DNA of 64,000 nucleotides from Alphaproteobacteria bacterium. GTDB taxonomy: Bacteria > Pseudomonadota > Alphaproteobacteria > Micavibrionales > UBA2020. Positions within the stretch are counted from its first letter, which is position 1. Each line of letters starts with the position of its first letter. The position numbers and the translations under genes were made by a program. The stretch lies in NCBI GenBank assembly GCA_025934695.1, contig JAICWS010000002.1, positions 186,001 through 250,000 of the forward strand. The letters run 5' to 3'. Positions 1 to 8,420 of this stretch are shown here, in pieces. Below the pieces are notes generated by a model. It was not told where the DNA came from. It saw only the letters and a program-made list of their open reading frames with translations, and ran no database searches.

Positions 1-1006
1 AATAGGTATAGCCGTGCGCGAATTCGACGCCGAATTCGCCGCCCGTCATGAAGGCGTCATAGATATGCTTGCGAATAAAGGTCGCGCCCATCGGCACGGT
101 GCCGGAATTGATGCCCTTGGCCGAGGTCAGGATGTCGGGGATGATGTTGAAGCGCTCGGCGGCGGTTGCCTTGCCGAGGCGTCCCCAGCCGGTAATGACC
201 TCGTCAAAAATGAGAAGAATATCGTGCTTCTTGCAGATGGCCTGCAGCTTCTCGAGATAACCTTTGGGCGGCACGAGGACCCCTGTCGATCCGGCCACGG
301 GCTCGACGATCACGGCCGCGATGTTCGACGGGTCATGCAGGGTGACGAGGTTTTCCAGGTCGTTCGCCAGCTCCGCGCCCCATTCCGGCTGGCCTTTTGA
401 AAAGGCGTTCTTCGCGAGATTGTGCGTATGCGGCAAATAGTCGATGTTCGGCATCAGCGCGCCCGAGAAGGCCTTGCGGTTGAACTGCAGGCCGCCCAAG
501 CTGACGCCGCAGATATTCACGCCGTGATAGGCGCGCTCGCGGCTGATGATCTTGGTCTTGGTGCCCTGGCCGCGCGCGCGCCAGTAGGCCAGCGCGATCT
601 TCACCGCCGTGTCGACGGATTCGGAACCCGAATTGCTGAAGAACACATGCTCGATGTCGCCCGGCATCTCGGCGCAGAGCATCGAGGCCGCCTTGAAGGC
701 GGTCGGATGCGCGAAGGCGAAGTTGGGGGCATAATCGAGTTCGCCCGCCTGCTTGCGGATGGCCTCGACGATCTTCGGATGGTTGTGGCCCGCGTTCACG
801 CACCACAGGCCGGCCGAGGCGTCGAGCACCTCGCGCCCGTCGTCTGAATAGTAATACATGCCCTTGGCGCCCACGAGCATGCGCGGCTTGCGCTTGAACG
901 AGCGTTGCGGGGTGAAGGGCATGAAATGCGCTTCCAGGTCGTTGGGCTTCAGGGACGGTTTGCCGGTTTCCTTCTGGCTCGCGGAAGGCTTGCTGGAAGC
1001 GCTCAT
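1..1006 (-). CDS. Omega-amino acid:pyruvate aminotransferase, class III, C-terminus cut by window edge
   Basis: This is the N-terminal ~335 residues of a fold-type I, PLP-dependent class III aminotransferase; the rest lies left of base 1. Visible motifs are SGSES at 126-130 (PLP phosphate binding), DEVITGWGR with Asp268 (pyridine nitrogen contact) and SAKGINSG with the likely Schiff-base Lys297. The overall sequence resembles beta-alanine/omega-amino acid:pyruvate transaminases, which move an amino group from an omega-amino acid to pyruvate in the cytosol. I chose the ATG at 1006, which has an AGGA about 10 bases upstream; an in-frame ATG at 1015 is the alternative. The gene is divergent from the rhomboid gene. 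The family is clear, but the exact substrate is inferred. Confidence 0.9.
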   Translation of the reverse strand, partial: MSASSKPSASQKETGKPSLKPNDLEAHFMPFTPQRSFKRKPRMLVGAKGMYYYSDDGREVLDASAGLWCVNAGHNHPKIVEAIRKQAGELDYAPNFAFAHPTAFKAASMLCAEMPGDIEHVFFSNSGSESVDTAVKIALAYWRARGQGTKTKIISRERAYHGVNICGVSLGGLQFNRKAFSGALMPNIDYLPHTHNLAKNAFSKGQPEWGAELANDLENLVTLHDPSNIAAVIVEPVAGSTGVLVPPKGYLEKLQAICKKHDILLIFDEVITGWGRLGKATAAERFNIIPDILTSAKGINSGTVPMGATFIRKHIYDAFMTGGEFGVEFAHGYTY

Positions 1007-1098
1007 GTTTGTCATATCCTGTGTTGGAGACTCGTTTGATTTCAAAATCCGGTCAGAGCATACTGCCGGAGACCTTGGATAATCAACCCCGGCGCAAT

Positions 1099-1893
1099 AT
1101 GGCAAAGAAAAACGGCCACGACGACAGCGAAGACTCTAATATTGCTAAATTTCCCGACTCGCGCGAGCGGCGGGAGATCGAGCGCCGCTTCCGCGTCGCC
1201 AACGACCAGAAGCCGCCGTCCGAGCCGATCCTCAACCTGCCGCCGATGGTCAAATGGCTTTGCGTGGCGCTTATCGCCATCCAGGCTGCCGTCTGGGTGC
1301 TGGAGCTGCTGCCTGACGACATGCACGGTCTCGATATCGTCGACTGGCTGGTTGGCAATTTTGGCTTTTTCGTCTTGCGCTATACGGGCGGCATGCCATT
1401 CGGCTGGCAAGGTATCGTGTCTCCGGTCACGCACATGTTTCTGCATGGCGGTTGGCTGCACCTGGCGGTCAATATCGCGACGCTGGCGGCTTTCGGCGCG
1501 GGCATCGAGCGCACGGTTGGCTCGAAGCGTCTGGCCGTGCTGTTTTTCGCGACCGGCATCATCGGCGCTTTCGTCCATGCCGTCGTTTATATTGTGTACG
1601 GCGCCTCGGGCAACGCAGCGCTGTTCCCGCATCCGGAAGCGCCGCTGGTCGGCGCCTCGGGCGGCATCAGCGGGCTGTTCGGCGCGGTGCTGATGATGGC
1701 GCAGGAACGCGGCCTCATGGGCGGCTACGCGAAGCTCCTGCCCTTCGTCGCAATCTGGGTGCTGATCTCCGTCTTCTTCGGCTTCTTCGGCATGCCGGGC
1801 GCGGAAGGACCGATCGCCTGGACTGTGCACATCGGCGGCTTCATTGCCGGGCTACTTCTCTATCGTCCTGTCGCGCGTTCAAAAATTTTTTAG
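1099..1893 (+). CDS. Rhomboid family intramembrane serine protease
   Basis: A 264-residue polytopic membrane protein of peptidase family S54. It has a charged ~48-residue cytoplasmic N-terminus, then about six hydrophobic segments. The catalytic pattern is visible: Asn125 in HLAVN, the nucleophile Ser187 in GASGG, and His244 in the last segment (VHIGGF). The LHGGWLHL loop motif before Asn125 is also typical. Rhomboids cut substrate transmembrane helices within the inner membrane; the substrate here is unknown. A longer in-frame start at 1009 would reach almost to the divergent aminotransferase start, so I used the ATG at 1099, although its ribosome binding site is weak. Confidence 0.93.
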   Translation: MAKKNGHDDSEDSNIAKFPDSRERREIERRFRVANDQKPPSEPILNLPPMVKWLCVALIAIQAAVWVLELLPDDMHGLDIVDWLVGNFGFFVLRYTGGMPFGWQGIVSPVTHMFLHGGWLHLAVNIATLAAFGAGIERTVGSKRLAVLFFATGIIGAFVHAVVYIVYGASGNAALFPHPEAPLVGASGGISGLFGAVLMMAQERGLMGGYAKLLPFVAIWVLISVFFGFFGMPGAEGPIAWTVHIGGFIAGLLLYRPVARSKIF

Positions 1894-2059
1894 CCGATGT
1901 TCTTGTAGCTGCTGCGCCGCAATGAGCCCCAAGCCCTTGTGTCTGATTCTAACCTTGCGCATTTTCGCAATAAAGCTGCGCAAATTCCCCCTTGAGGCGG
2001 CGCGGAGAAGTATCCTACATTCACCCGGGTTTTAGATTTGTACTGAGGGAGTGTTTTCA

Positions 2060-2230
2060 ATGAAAGAACCAAGCGGAAGCGCCGCCAACGCGGCGCTGTT
2101 GCAGCAGATTCAGGAACAGATGCGGGACATGTGCAACCCGCAATACGACGAATTTTACAAAGTGACGACCGAGCGCGGCTTCACGAAGATCACCATTCCG
2201 AAAAACCGGCAGCAGCAGGGCGTCGCTTAA
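2060..2230 (+). CDS. Small protein of 56 residues, unknown function
   Basis: This short frame begins MKEPSGSAANAALL and ends RQQQGVA. A strong GAGGGAG ribosome binding site lies about 9 bases before the ATG, which is the main reason to accept it as a gene. The N-terminal half looks helical and Gln-rich (LLQQIQEQMRDM); the second half has a short beta-like stretch (FTKITIPK). There is no signal peptide, membrane segment or recognisable domain. It stands alone between the rhomboid gene and an inverted-repeat element. I do not recognise the family. Confidence 0.6.
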   Translation: MKEPSGSAANAALLQQIQEQMRDMCNPQYDEFYKVTTERGFTKITIPKNRQQQGVA

Positions 2231-2256
2231 AACGACGCCATCCTTGGACATCCGCA

Positions 2257-2440
2257 CGGAGTTACGGAGTAACGGAGCCTTTCTTCGGCGCAGCCGCCAA
2301 TATTCCAGCAACGGCAAATACGTGAAGACGTCATCGTGGAACCGTCTCTTCGTACCTTCGTAACTTCGCGCTGTTGTGCAAATGATAAAGAAAACGCGCT
2401 CTGCGCGAAGCAAGGGCTGCTCGGTTACTCCGTAACTCCG
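2257..2440. repeat. Inverted-repeat element, ~184 bp
   Basis: Two perfect 17-bp arms, CGGAGTTACGGAGTAAC at 2257-2273 and its exact reverse complement at 2424-2440, bound this stretch. Similarity between the arms continues imperfectly inward (GGAGCC...CTTCGGCGCAG against CGAGCAGCCCTTGCTTCGCGCAG). The arms contain a smaller direct repetition of GGAGTTAC/GGAGTAAC. There is no coding sequence inside. The layout resembles a non-autonomous palindromic or MITE-like dispersed element between two genes. Confidence 0.65.
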
Positions 2441-2462
2441 CGCGAATTTCCGTCGTCGCCTT

Positions 2463-3830
2463 TCAGGAGATATGCCGCGGCGGCTCGAGGATGCCGTGAT
2501 GCGGTTGCAAGACGTGCCTCTTCGGCTCATGCACGTCGAGGCTCGGCGTGACCCAGCCCATGGAATCGAAATGCCCGCAATGGCGGCACAGCGCCTGCCA
2601 TTCGGGTGCGCCATGGCCGCAGGAGGCGCAGATCCAGCGCGCGTCGGGCGGCGCTTCGGCGGCCATCTCCAGCCATTCGCGCGCCTTCGCCTCGTTGCCG
2701 GTCTCTTCGCGCTCGAGCTTCGCAAGACCGCGGAAATCCTGGCCCGCGGTCAGCTGCTCGCGCGCTTCCTTCCACAAATTCACCTGCAGCGCGGCATTGC
2801 CCAGCAGCCGATGGCCTTCGCGGTGTTCGGGATTGACGTCGTAAAGACGTTTTGCCCAGTTATAGACATCGCGGCCCGCGTCGTAGATCGACTTGCGCTT
2901 CTTCGCGGGCGGCGCATGCATCAGCCACAGCGCCGCGAGTTCCGGATGCGGATTTTTCGCCCAGGCGGCCTCGATGGTTTTTAGGGCCGCCCGCCGGCGA
3001 CCGATATTGTCGAACAGTCGTGCCGCGCGCGCGGCGGCGGGCGTGAAACCGGGATCGATCGACAGGGCCCCGCGCGCCAGTTTCAGCGCGGCGGGAAATT
3101 CCTCGCGGCTCTCGGCGTCCGCCGACATGGCGGTCCATAGCGCCAGACGGTGGCGCGACGCGGTCGCGGCATCGAAAACGCCCGATTTCTGCGCTTTCTT
3201 CAGCGTGCGCTCCGCCTTGATCCATTCGCGGTTGCGCGTCTCCAGCTCGAACAAATGCTTGACGACCCAGGCGCGGCCCGGCTGCAGCTCGTGCGCCCGC
3301 CGCACGAGGTCGAGCGCCCTGCGGTGATCGCCGGCATGCAGCGCCTCGTTCAACAGGCCGCGCACGCCCAGGAAGGCCGCGCTGCGGTCATCCAGCAGGT
3401 CGGCAAAATGCCGTCGCGCCTTGGCGGCGTCGCCGCGCAGCAGCGCCGCCTGCGCATGCAGCAGCTTCGTCAGCGGCGTCTCGGGGATCAGCTTGCCCGC
3501 GCGGTGCGACAGTTTCGTCGCTTGATGCGCGTCGCCGGCCGCGACCGCCACGAGACCGTCCGTCAGCGTCTGGTAGCCCCGCTCGCGCCGCGTCGCGTGG
3601 CGGTAACGCCGATAGGCGCGCGGCACGCTCACGAACGCGCGCCAGATGCGGTCGAGGCGCGTCGCGACGAACAGCACGGCCAGCACGAGGAAGACCAGGA
3701 ACACCGCCTGGACGCGGATCTCATAGCCCCAGCCATTGATGGTGACCCAGTTGGACGGTTGCTGCGTCGCCCAGATGACGGCGGCGCAGGCGAGCGCGAT
3801 CTTGATAAAAAACCACAGCGCGCGCAGCAT
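2463..3830 (-). CDS. HemY-like inner-membrane TPR protein with C-terminal zinc-ribbon motif
   Basis: A 455-residue protein. Two N-terminal membrane segments (about 6-22 and 38-58) are followed by TPR-like helical pairs, as in the HemY N-terminal family encoded with hemC/hemD. The C-terminus carries CxxC pairs at Cys401/404 and Cys415/418 (CASCGH, CRHCGH), a probable zinc ribbon; it then ends in a His-rich stretch. Proteobacterial HemY of this type is an uncharacterised membrane protein of the heme operon, distinct from protoporphyrinogen oxidase. It starts 4 bases after the HemD-COG4223 stop and is probably co-transcribed and coupled to it. A 495-residue frame from 3950 would overlap that upstream gene, so I used the ATG at 3830. 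Confidence 0.85.
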   Translation of the reverse strand: MLRALWFFIKIALACAAVIWATQQPSNWVTINGWGYEIRVQAVFLVFLVLAVLFVATRLDRIWRAFVSVPRAYRRYRHATRRERGYQTLTDGLVAVAAGDAHQATKLSHRAGKLIPETPLTKLLHAQAALLRGDAAKARRHFADLLDDRSAAFLGVRGLLNEALHAGDHRRALDLVRRAHELQPGRAWVVKHLFELETRNREWIKAERTLKKAQKSGVFDAATASRHRLALWTAMSADAESREEFPAALKLARGALSIDPGFTPAAARAARLFDNIGRRRAALKTIEAAWAKNPHPELAALWLMHAPPAKKRKSIYDAGRDVYNWAKRLYDVNPEHREGHRLLGNAALQVNLWKEAREQLTAGQDFRGLAKLEREETGNEAKAREWLEMAAEAPPDARWICASCGHGAPEWQALCRHCGHFDSMGWVTPSLDVHEPKRHVLQPHHGILEPPRHIS

Positions 3831-3834
3831 GCAT

Positions 3835-6192
3835 TTACTCCGACGGGCCGAGGTCGGCCCCGCCGCCGCCCGTGGCGCCCGGCGACACAATCGGCGCGGC
3901 GCCACCACCACCGCCGCCAGTGACCTTTTCAAACAGGCTCTGCAGGTCATAGCCCGTCTGCGACTGGATCTGCTGCAGGATGGAGCCGGTCATCTCGTTC
4001 GTCGTTTCGTCGGCGGTCAACGTGCCCGAGGCGTCCTTGATAAAGGGCTGCGCTTCCGCGGCCGGCGCGCCGTCGAGCGTCTGGAGCAGCTTGATCGCGC
4101 CCTTGACGTCGCCCTGGTTGAGCAGAAGCTGCGCCTTCGCCACCGTCGCGTCGACGCCGTCGCCCTTGATGTCGTTCACCTTGCGCACCTGGATCAGCTT
4201 GTCGAAATGGTCGAGAAGCTCTTTCTTGACCGACATATCCTGGCCCTTGGCCTTGGCCATGACGATGTCGAAGGCGACGTCGCCGAATTCCTTCTGCAGC
4301 TTGTCGCGCGACAGTACGCCGCTTTCGGCGTAAGGGGCGAGGCGCGACAAGGATGCCTGCAGCTGCGGATCGTTGCCGGCCAGCTTGCGCATGACCAGCA
4401 GGTCGCTCTGGAACGGGCGGCCGGAATTCACGTTGTTGCGGTATTCGTTGAGCGCCAGCAGCATCGCGGCGGCCGCCACGTCTTTCGAATCCACGTTGCC
4501 CAGCACCTTGTCGAGCGTCGGATCTTCCTTGCGGGCTGCCGCGATATCCGCGCTGAGCTCATTCGGGTTCGCGCCCGAGGCCGCAATGACGACTTTGAGC
4601 TTTTCCATCGCGACATCGACCTTCTCGCGTCCCGACTTGGTGGAATTCATCTTGTTCAGCGTCGTCAGGATATTCAGCATCTGCTGCAGCGCCTTGCCGG
4701 TCTGCGTGTTCTCGATTGCGGTCTGGGCGACCGTGCCGACCGCGCTCGCGGTGGACTTGACGGTGTCGATGGTGTCCTGCACGTGGCCGATCTGGTTGCT
4801 CAGCATGCTGCCGATCGAACTCTCGGGCGGCGGGGGCGCCGGGGTCTGCATCTGGGCATATTTTTTGTTCAGCGCGTCGTACTGGGCCTGCAACTGCTCC
4901 ATCTGCTTGGCCTGCTTCTTCACCTCGAAAATCTCGGGCGCCAGCAAAAAGGCCGCGCCGTAAAGGATGCAGATGGTGAAGAAGGAAGTGGTCACGACCG
5001 TGCGGTTGACGAAGCGCCATTTCTCTTTTTTGATGCGGTCCTGCTGGCGCGACTCGTACGAGCGGCGGTCGACGCCCGTGCGGCGCTCTGGCCCCACGTA
5101 GCTGTCCGAACGCACGACGCCCTGGTGGTCGACCAGCGCGCGCTTGACGCGACGGTCGGTGCTGCGGCGGCGGTCCTGGAACGCGCCAGTTTGCGGCGCT
5201 TTCGGCGCGCCGGCGGCGGGCGTTTTGTCGTCGTTCCGTGTCTGGTCATCATCTGACATGGCGGCTCCCCTTTCAGTCCACAGGCGGTCGAGGTCGATAT
5301 TGGCGGCGCGTGCCGCGGAGATGATGGCGTCGACGCGCGTCTCCGGGATCACGCCGCGTTTTTTCCAACCCTGCACGGTCGAGGCCGTGATGTCGAGCCG
5401 GTTGGCGAGCGGACGCAGGCCGCCGAAAGCCTCGATCACCGGGTCGGCGGGCAAAGGCGCGTTGGCCGAGCGCCCTTCTTCCTTCGTGCGCAGGATGTCG
5501 AGCACCGCTTCCAGGTGCGGGTTCCGGGCCACGCGCACGGCGCGCCAGGGCAGCCCGCGGATCTCGGCCGCCACGCGGTCGGACAGGCAGACGGCCTCGA
5601 GGTCCGCGCTGACGCCCTTCAAATCATCTTTTTGCAGCAGCCGCGAAAAATTGGCCGCGGTGCGGGCCGAAAACAACGTCACGGTCGACACGTCGCCTTC
5701 CGCCAGCGCGCGGCCCACATCGGCGGGCAGCGCGTCGATGTACTTCGCCTTGTAAACCGGGATGCGCTCGACCGCGATGCCGTTGTCGCGCAGCTGCGTC
5801 TCGAGGTCCTGCGCCGTGTCTTCGCCGCAGATGTGCAGGATGCGCTGCAGGTGCAGGTCCGCTTTCTTGCTGCGGATCAGCGTCAGCAGATCCTCGCCGC
5901 CGCCGTCGGCCGAATAGACGCGGTGGAATCCCGTCTTCGACGCGGCCTGCGCCGTGGCCTCGCCGACCGCGAAGACGATCGGCAGGCGCTCGGGACTATG
6001 CTTGGCGAAAATCGCGACGGCCTGCGCGCTCGTGAAGACGATGGCCTGGTAACCATGGGTGTCTGGGATCTCGACATTCAGTTCGGCATACTCGGTCATC
6101 GGCGCGAGGTAGACCTCGAACCCCTCCCGCCGCAACTTGTCGGCGAGTTCATCGGCCGCCGGCTGCGGGCGGGTGACCAGGACTGAACGCAT
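3835..6192 (-). CDS. hemD: Uroporphyrinogen-III synthase fused to HTH domain and COG4223 (mitofilin-like) membrane protein
   Basis: One uninterrupted frame of 785 residues. Residues 1-240 match uroporphyrinogen-III synthase (start MRSVLVTRPQPAADEL), which closes hydroxymethylbilane to uroporphyrinogen III in tetrapyrrole synthesis. Residues ~252-306 look like a small Cro/CI-like helix-turn-helix (LANRLDITASTVQGWKKRG). After Met312 comes an acidic and basic linker, one membrane helix (~399-417), a coiled coil and a long helical C-terminus ending in a Gly-rich tail; this part matches the COG4223/mitofilin-like proteins that usually lie as a separate gene after hemD. A good internal ribosome binding site (AGGGGAG, 5-6 bases) precedes Met312 at 5259, so a separate shorter product may also be made. 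The start at 6192 has TAAGG 6 bases upstream; 6222 is an alternative. Confidence 0.85.
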   Translation of the reverse strand: MRSVLVTRPQPAADELADKLRREGFEVYLAPMTEYAELNVEIPDTHGYQAIVFTSAQAVAIFAKHSPERLPIVFAVGEATAQAASKTGFHRVYSADGGGEDLLTLIRSKKADLHLQRILHICGEDTAQDLETQLRDNGIAVERIPVYKAKYIDALPADVGRALAEGDVSTVTLFSARTAANFSRLLQKDDLKGVSADLEAVCLSDRVAAEIRGLPWRAVRVARNPHLEAVLDILRTKEEGRSANAPLPADPVIEAFGGLRPLANRLDITASTVQGWKKRGVIPETRVDAIISAARAANIDLDRLWTERGAAMSDDDQTRNDDKTPAAGAPKAPQTGAFQDRRRSTDRRVKRALVDHQGVVRSDSYVGPERRTGVDRRSYESRQQDRIKKEKWRFVNRTVVTTSFFTICILYGAAFLLAPEIFEVKKQAKQMEQLQAQYDALNKKYAQMQTPAPPPPESSIGSMLSNQIGHVQDTIDTVKSTASAVGTVAQTAIENTQTGKALQQMLNILTTLNKMNSTKSGREKVDVAMEKLKVVIAASGANPNELSADIAAARKEDPTLDKVLGNVDSKDVAAAAMLLALNEYRNNVNSGRPFQSDLLVMRKLAGNDPQLQASLSRLAPYAESGVLSRDKLQKEFGDVAFDIVMAKAKGQDMSVKKELLDHFDKLIQVRKVNDIKGDGVDATVAKAQLLLNQGDVKGAIKLLQTLDGAPAAEAQPFIKDASGTLTADETTNEMTGSILQQIQSQTGYDLQSLFEKVTGGGGGGAAPIVSPGATGGGGADLGPSE

Positions 6193-6574
6193 TCTCCCCC
6201 TTAACTCATCTTTCTTCCCCATTCTGACGAGCTTAGCCGAGATGGGTCAATATTGATTTAATTCAGGAATTTTCATGGCACGTACGGGCTTATATCCAGA
6301 ATATAGGAGTTGGACGAGGGTTTGGCGACAAGCCTTGGGCAGGAGCCGGTATTCCGGAAAATAAAGGGTTTTGATTGGCGCGGCAGGCTCTTTTAAAGGA
6401 GCCGCGTTAGTGACCCGTCTCCTTGTGCGGTCCCGGGTTTTCTTTTGGCAACCGCATTTTATGAATTGACAAGCGACAAATCATATCATAGTAAAAGAAT
6501 ATGATTTTAATATTGGCGGCGTCTGTGGGGTTATCTGGCGCCGCGCTTTCAATGACAGGTCCGGGAGAGTTTGG
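6193..6574. other. Intergenic region between hemD and porin gene
   Basis: About 380 bases without a convincing gene. A GGCTC...GAGCC hairpin lies near 6387-6404 but has no T-tract. A TTGACA sits at 6466-6471 in an AT-rich stretch before the porin, yet no good -10 lies at the right spacing (TAGTAA at 17 bases; TATCAT is too close). The porin promoter is probably here but I cannot place it firmly. Confidence 0.5.
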
Positions 6575-8083
6575 ATGAAACGGAACACTATTTATGCCGC
6601 CGCGATATCATTGTCGGTGCTGGCGGCTGCCTCGGGCCCTGCGCTGGCGGGCGATGACGAAGACCTGCGGCAGGAGGTGCGCGAGCTGAAAGCGCGGGTG
6701 GCCGAACTCGAAGCGCGCGAGGCCGCGCGGGATAAACAGGCGCAGGTAAAAACAATTTCCGCCACGCGGCTCACGGCAATCACGCCTGCCGCCGGATCGC
6801 CCGCGCCGATTGCGCCTGCCGCGGCTCCCGCCGGATCCGTCGAACAGCGTCTCGAAACCGTCGAAGCTGCGCAAAGCGCCGCGCCGAAGATCGACGTCGG
6901 CTTCGGCAAGGGCCTCACCGTTTCCAGTCCCGACCGGCAATATAGTCTGACTGTCCGCGCCTATGCGCAAATCGACAATCGCGAATTTTTCAGCGGAAGG
7001 TCGGCGGGCAGCGACACCTTTCTTGTCCGCACCGCGCGTCCCATCGTCGAAGGCAAGATGACCGACTACTTCAATGGCCGCCTGATGTGGGATTTCGGGC
7101 AGGGCAACGCGCGGTTGCTTGACGGTTATGCTGATTTCCATCCGCTTGCGCATCTCACCGCGTCGGGCGGGGGCGATTTTTCCCTGCGCGCCGGCGAATT
7201 CAAGCTGCCGGTCGGCCTCGAACGCTGGCAGTCCGAACAGGATCTTGCCTTCGTCGAGCGCGGGCAGACGACCAACCTTGTCCCGCAGCGCGACCTCGGC
7301 CTGATGGCCTGGGGCAGGCCGTGGAACGGCTTGGTCGAATATGAAGTCGGCCTCGTCAATGGCGCGAGCGATCTGCAGATCAACACGGGGGATACCGACA
7401 ATGCCAAGGATACGGTGGGACGGGTGCTTGCCCGTCCCTTCGCGAGCACGGATATGGCGGCGCTCGAAGGCCTGGCGCTCGGCGCGGGCGGCACCTATGG
7501 CCAGCATCGCGGGACTGCGGCTTCGCCGGGCCTGACCAGCGGATACCTGACGGCGGCGCAGCGCAGCTGGTTCAGCTATACGCCGGCAGCTGGCACGCCC
7601 ATCGCCAACGGCGCGGACTGGCGCTTCAATCCGCAGCTTCAATACACGGTGGGCGGTCTCGCCGCGCAGGGCGAATATGTGCGCGAAGGACAGGATATCG
7701 CCAATGGCCTTGTCACGCGCGAGCTCGTCAACGATGCCTGGATGGCCAGCGCCAGCTATCTGCTGACCGGCGAGAAAGCCAGTTTCGACGGCATCCGCCC
7801 GTTGCGCGATTTCGATCCTGCGTCAGGCAACTGGGGCGCCTTTGAGATCGCCGCACGCCTCAGCCGTCTTGACATAGACGCCGATACCTTCCCGACCTTC
7901 GCCGACCCCACCAAGCAGGCGCGCCGCGCCAACGAATGGGTGGTGGGCGGCAACTGGTACTTCAACCCTGCTGTCAAGCTCAACCTCGACTATGCGCGCA
8001 TGAGTTTCGCTGGCGGCGCTCCCGGCGGGGCCAGCCGTCCGCCGGAAGAAACGCTTCTGACGCGCACACAATTCAGATTTTGA
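6575..8083 (+). CDS. OprO/OprP-type outer-membrane porin
   Basis: A 502-residue precursor with a signal peptide ending near ALAG (residue ~26). A short coiled coil follows (DLRQEVRELKARVAELEAREAA region), a trimerisation feature known in such porins. Then comes a beta-barrel-like sequence with alternating aromatic and polar residues (RLMWDF, FKLPVGLERWQSEQD, LGLMAWGRPW). The protein ends in Phe, as is usual for barrel insertion by BAM. OprO/OprP family porins pass phosphate or other anions. I see no clear pho box, so phosphate specificity is not shown. A GGGAGAG ribosome binding site precedes the ATG. The DUF2061 gene follows after 22 bases. Confidence 0.87.
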   Translation: MKRNTIYAAAISLSVLAAASGPALAGDDEDLRQEVRELKARVAELEAREAARDKQAQVKTISATRLTAITPAAGSPAPIAPAAAPAGSVEQRLETVEAAQSAAPKIDVGFGKGLTVSSPDRQYSLTVRAYAQIDNREFFSGRSAGSDTFLVRTARPIVEGKMTDYFNGRLMWDFGQGNARLLDGYADFHPLAHLTASGGGDFSLRAGEFKLPVGLERWQSEQDLAFVERGQTTNLVPQRDLGLMAWGRPWNGLVEYEVGLVNGASDLQINTGDTDNAKDTVGRVLARPFASTDMAALEGLALGAGGTYGQHRGTAASPGLTSGYLTAAQRSWFSYTPAAGTPIANGADWRFNPQLQYTVGGLAAQGEYVREGQDIANGLVTRELVNDAWMASASYLLTGEKASFDGIRPLRDFDPASGNWGAFEIAARLSRLDIDADTFPTFADPTKQARRANEWVVGGNWYFNPAVKLNLDYARMSFAGGAPGGASRPPEETLLTRTQFRF

Positions 8084-8105
8084 TTTTCACGAAAGGAATA
8101 CCGCC

Positions 8106-8372
8106 ATGACCATTGCGGAAACAGTCTCCGTCCCGCGTCCCGGCCTCATCCGCCGCTTTTTTCAATCGCCGCATGCCGCGCATCGCCGCTCCCTGCTCAA
8201 GGCGTTTAGCTGGCGCATGTTCGGCTCGCTCGATACGTTTATCCTCGCGACGCTGATCTCCGGCCACGCCAAAACCGGCGCCGCCATCGCCAGTACCGAG
8301 TTCCTGACCAAGATCGTGCTCTATTACCTGCACGAACGCGGCTGGGCGCATGTCCGGTGGGGGTTGAAGTAG
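8106..8372 (+). CDS. DUF2061 small membrane protein
   Basis: An 88-residue protein. A basic N-terminus (HRRSLLKAFSWRMFGSLDT) is followed by a hydrophobic span and a second segment ending YYLHERGWAHVRWG, the signature arrangement of DUF2061. The family occurs as small predicted inner-membrane proteins, sometimes fused to or beside sulfur-metabolism genes; its function is unknown. A GAAAGGAA ribosome binding site lies in the 22-base gap after the porin, so the two are probably co-transcribed. It is convergent with hemC. Confidence 0.85.
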   Translation: MTIAETVSVPRPGLIRRFFQSPHAAHRRSLLKAFSWRMFGSLDTFILATLISGHAKTGAAIASTEFLTKIVLYYLHERGWAHVRWGLK

Positions 8373-8420
8373 TACGGTCTGTGGCGCTTCGACATCTTTT
8401 TTATTGCGGCCTCGCCGCGA

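Noticed and set aside
3736-5256. 506-codon frame on the + strand opposite HemY and HemD-COG4223
   Set aside because: Antisense shadow; the reverse-strand frames have recognisable families.
6466-6494. TTGACA/TAGTAA promoter for the porin
   Set aside because: The -10 matches at only three of six positions and the better TATCAT lies at 12-base spacing, so the site is not listed as a promoter.
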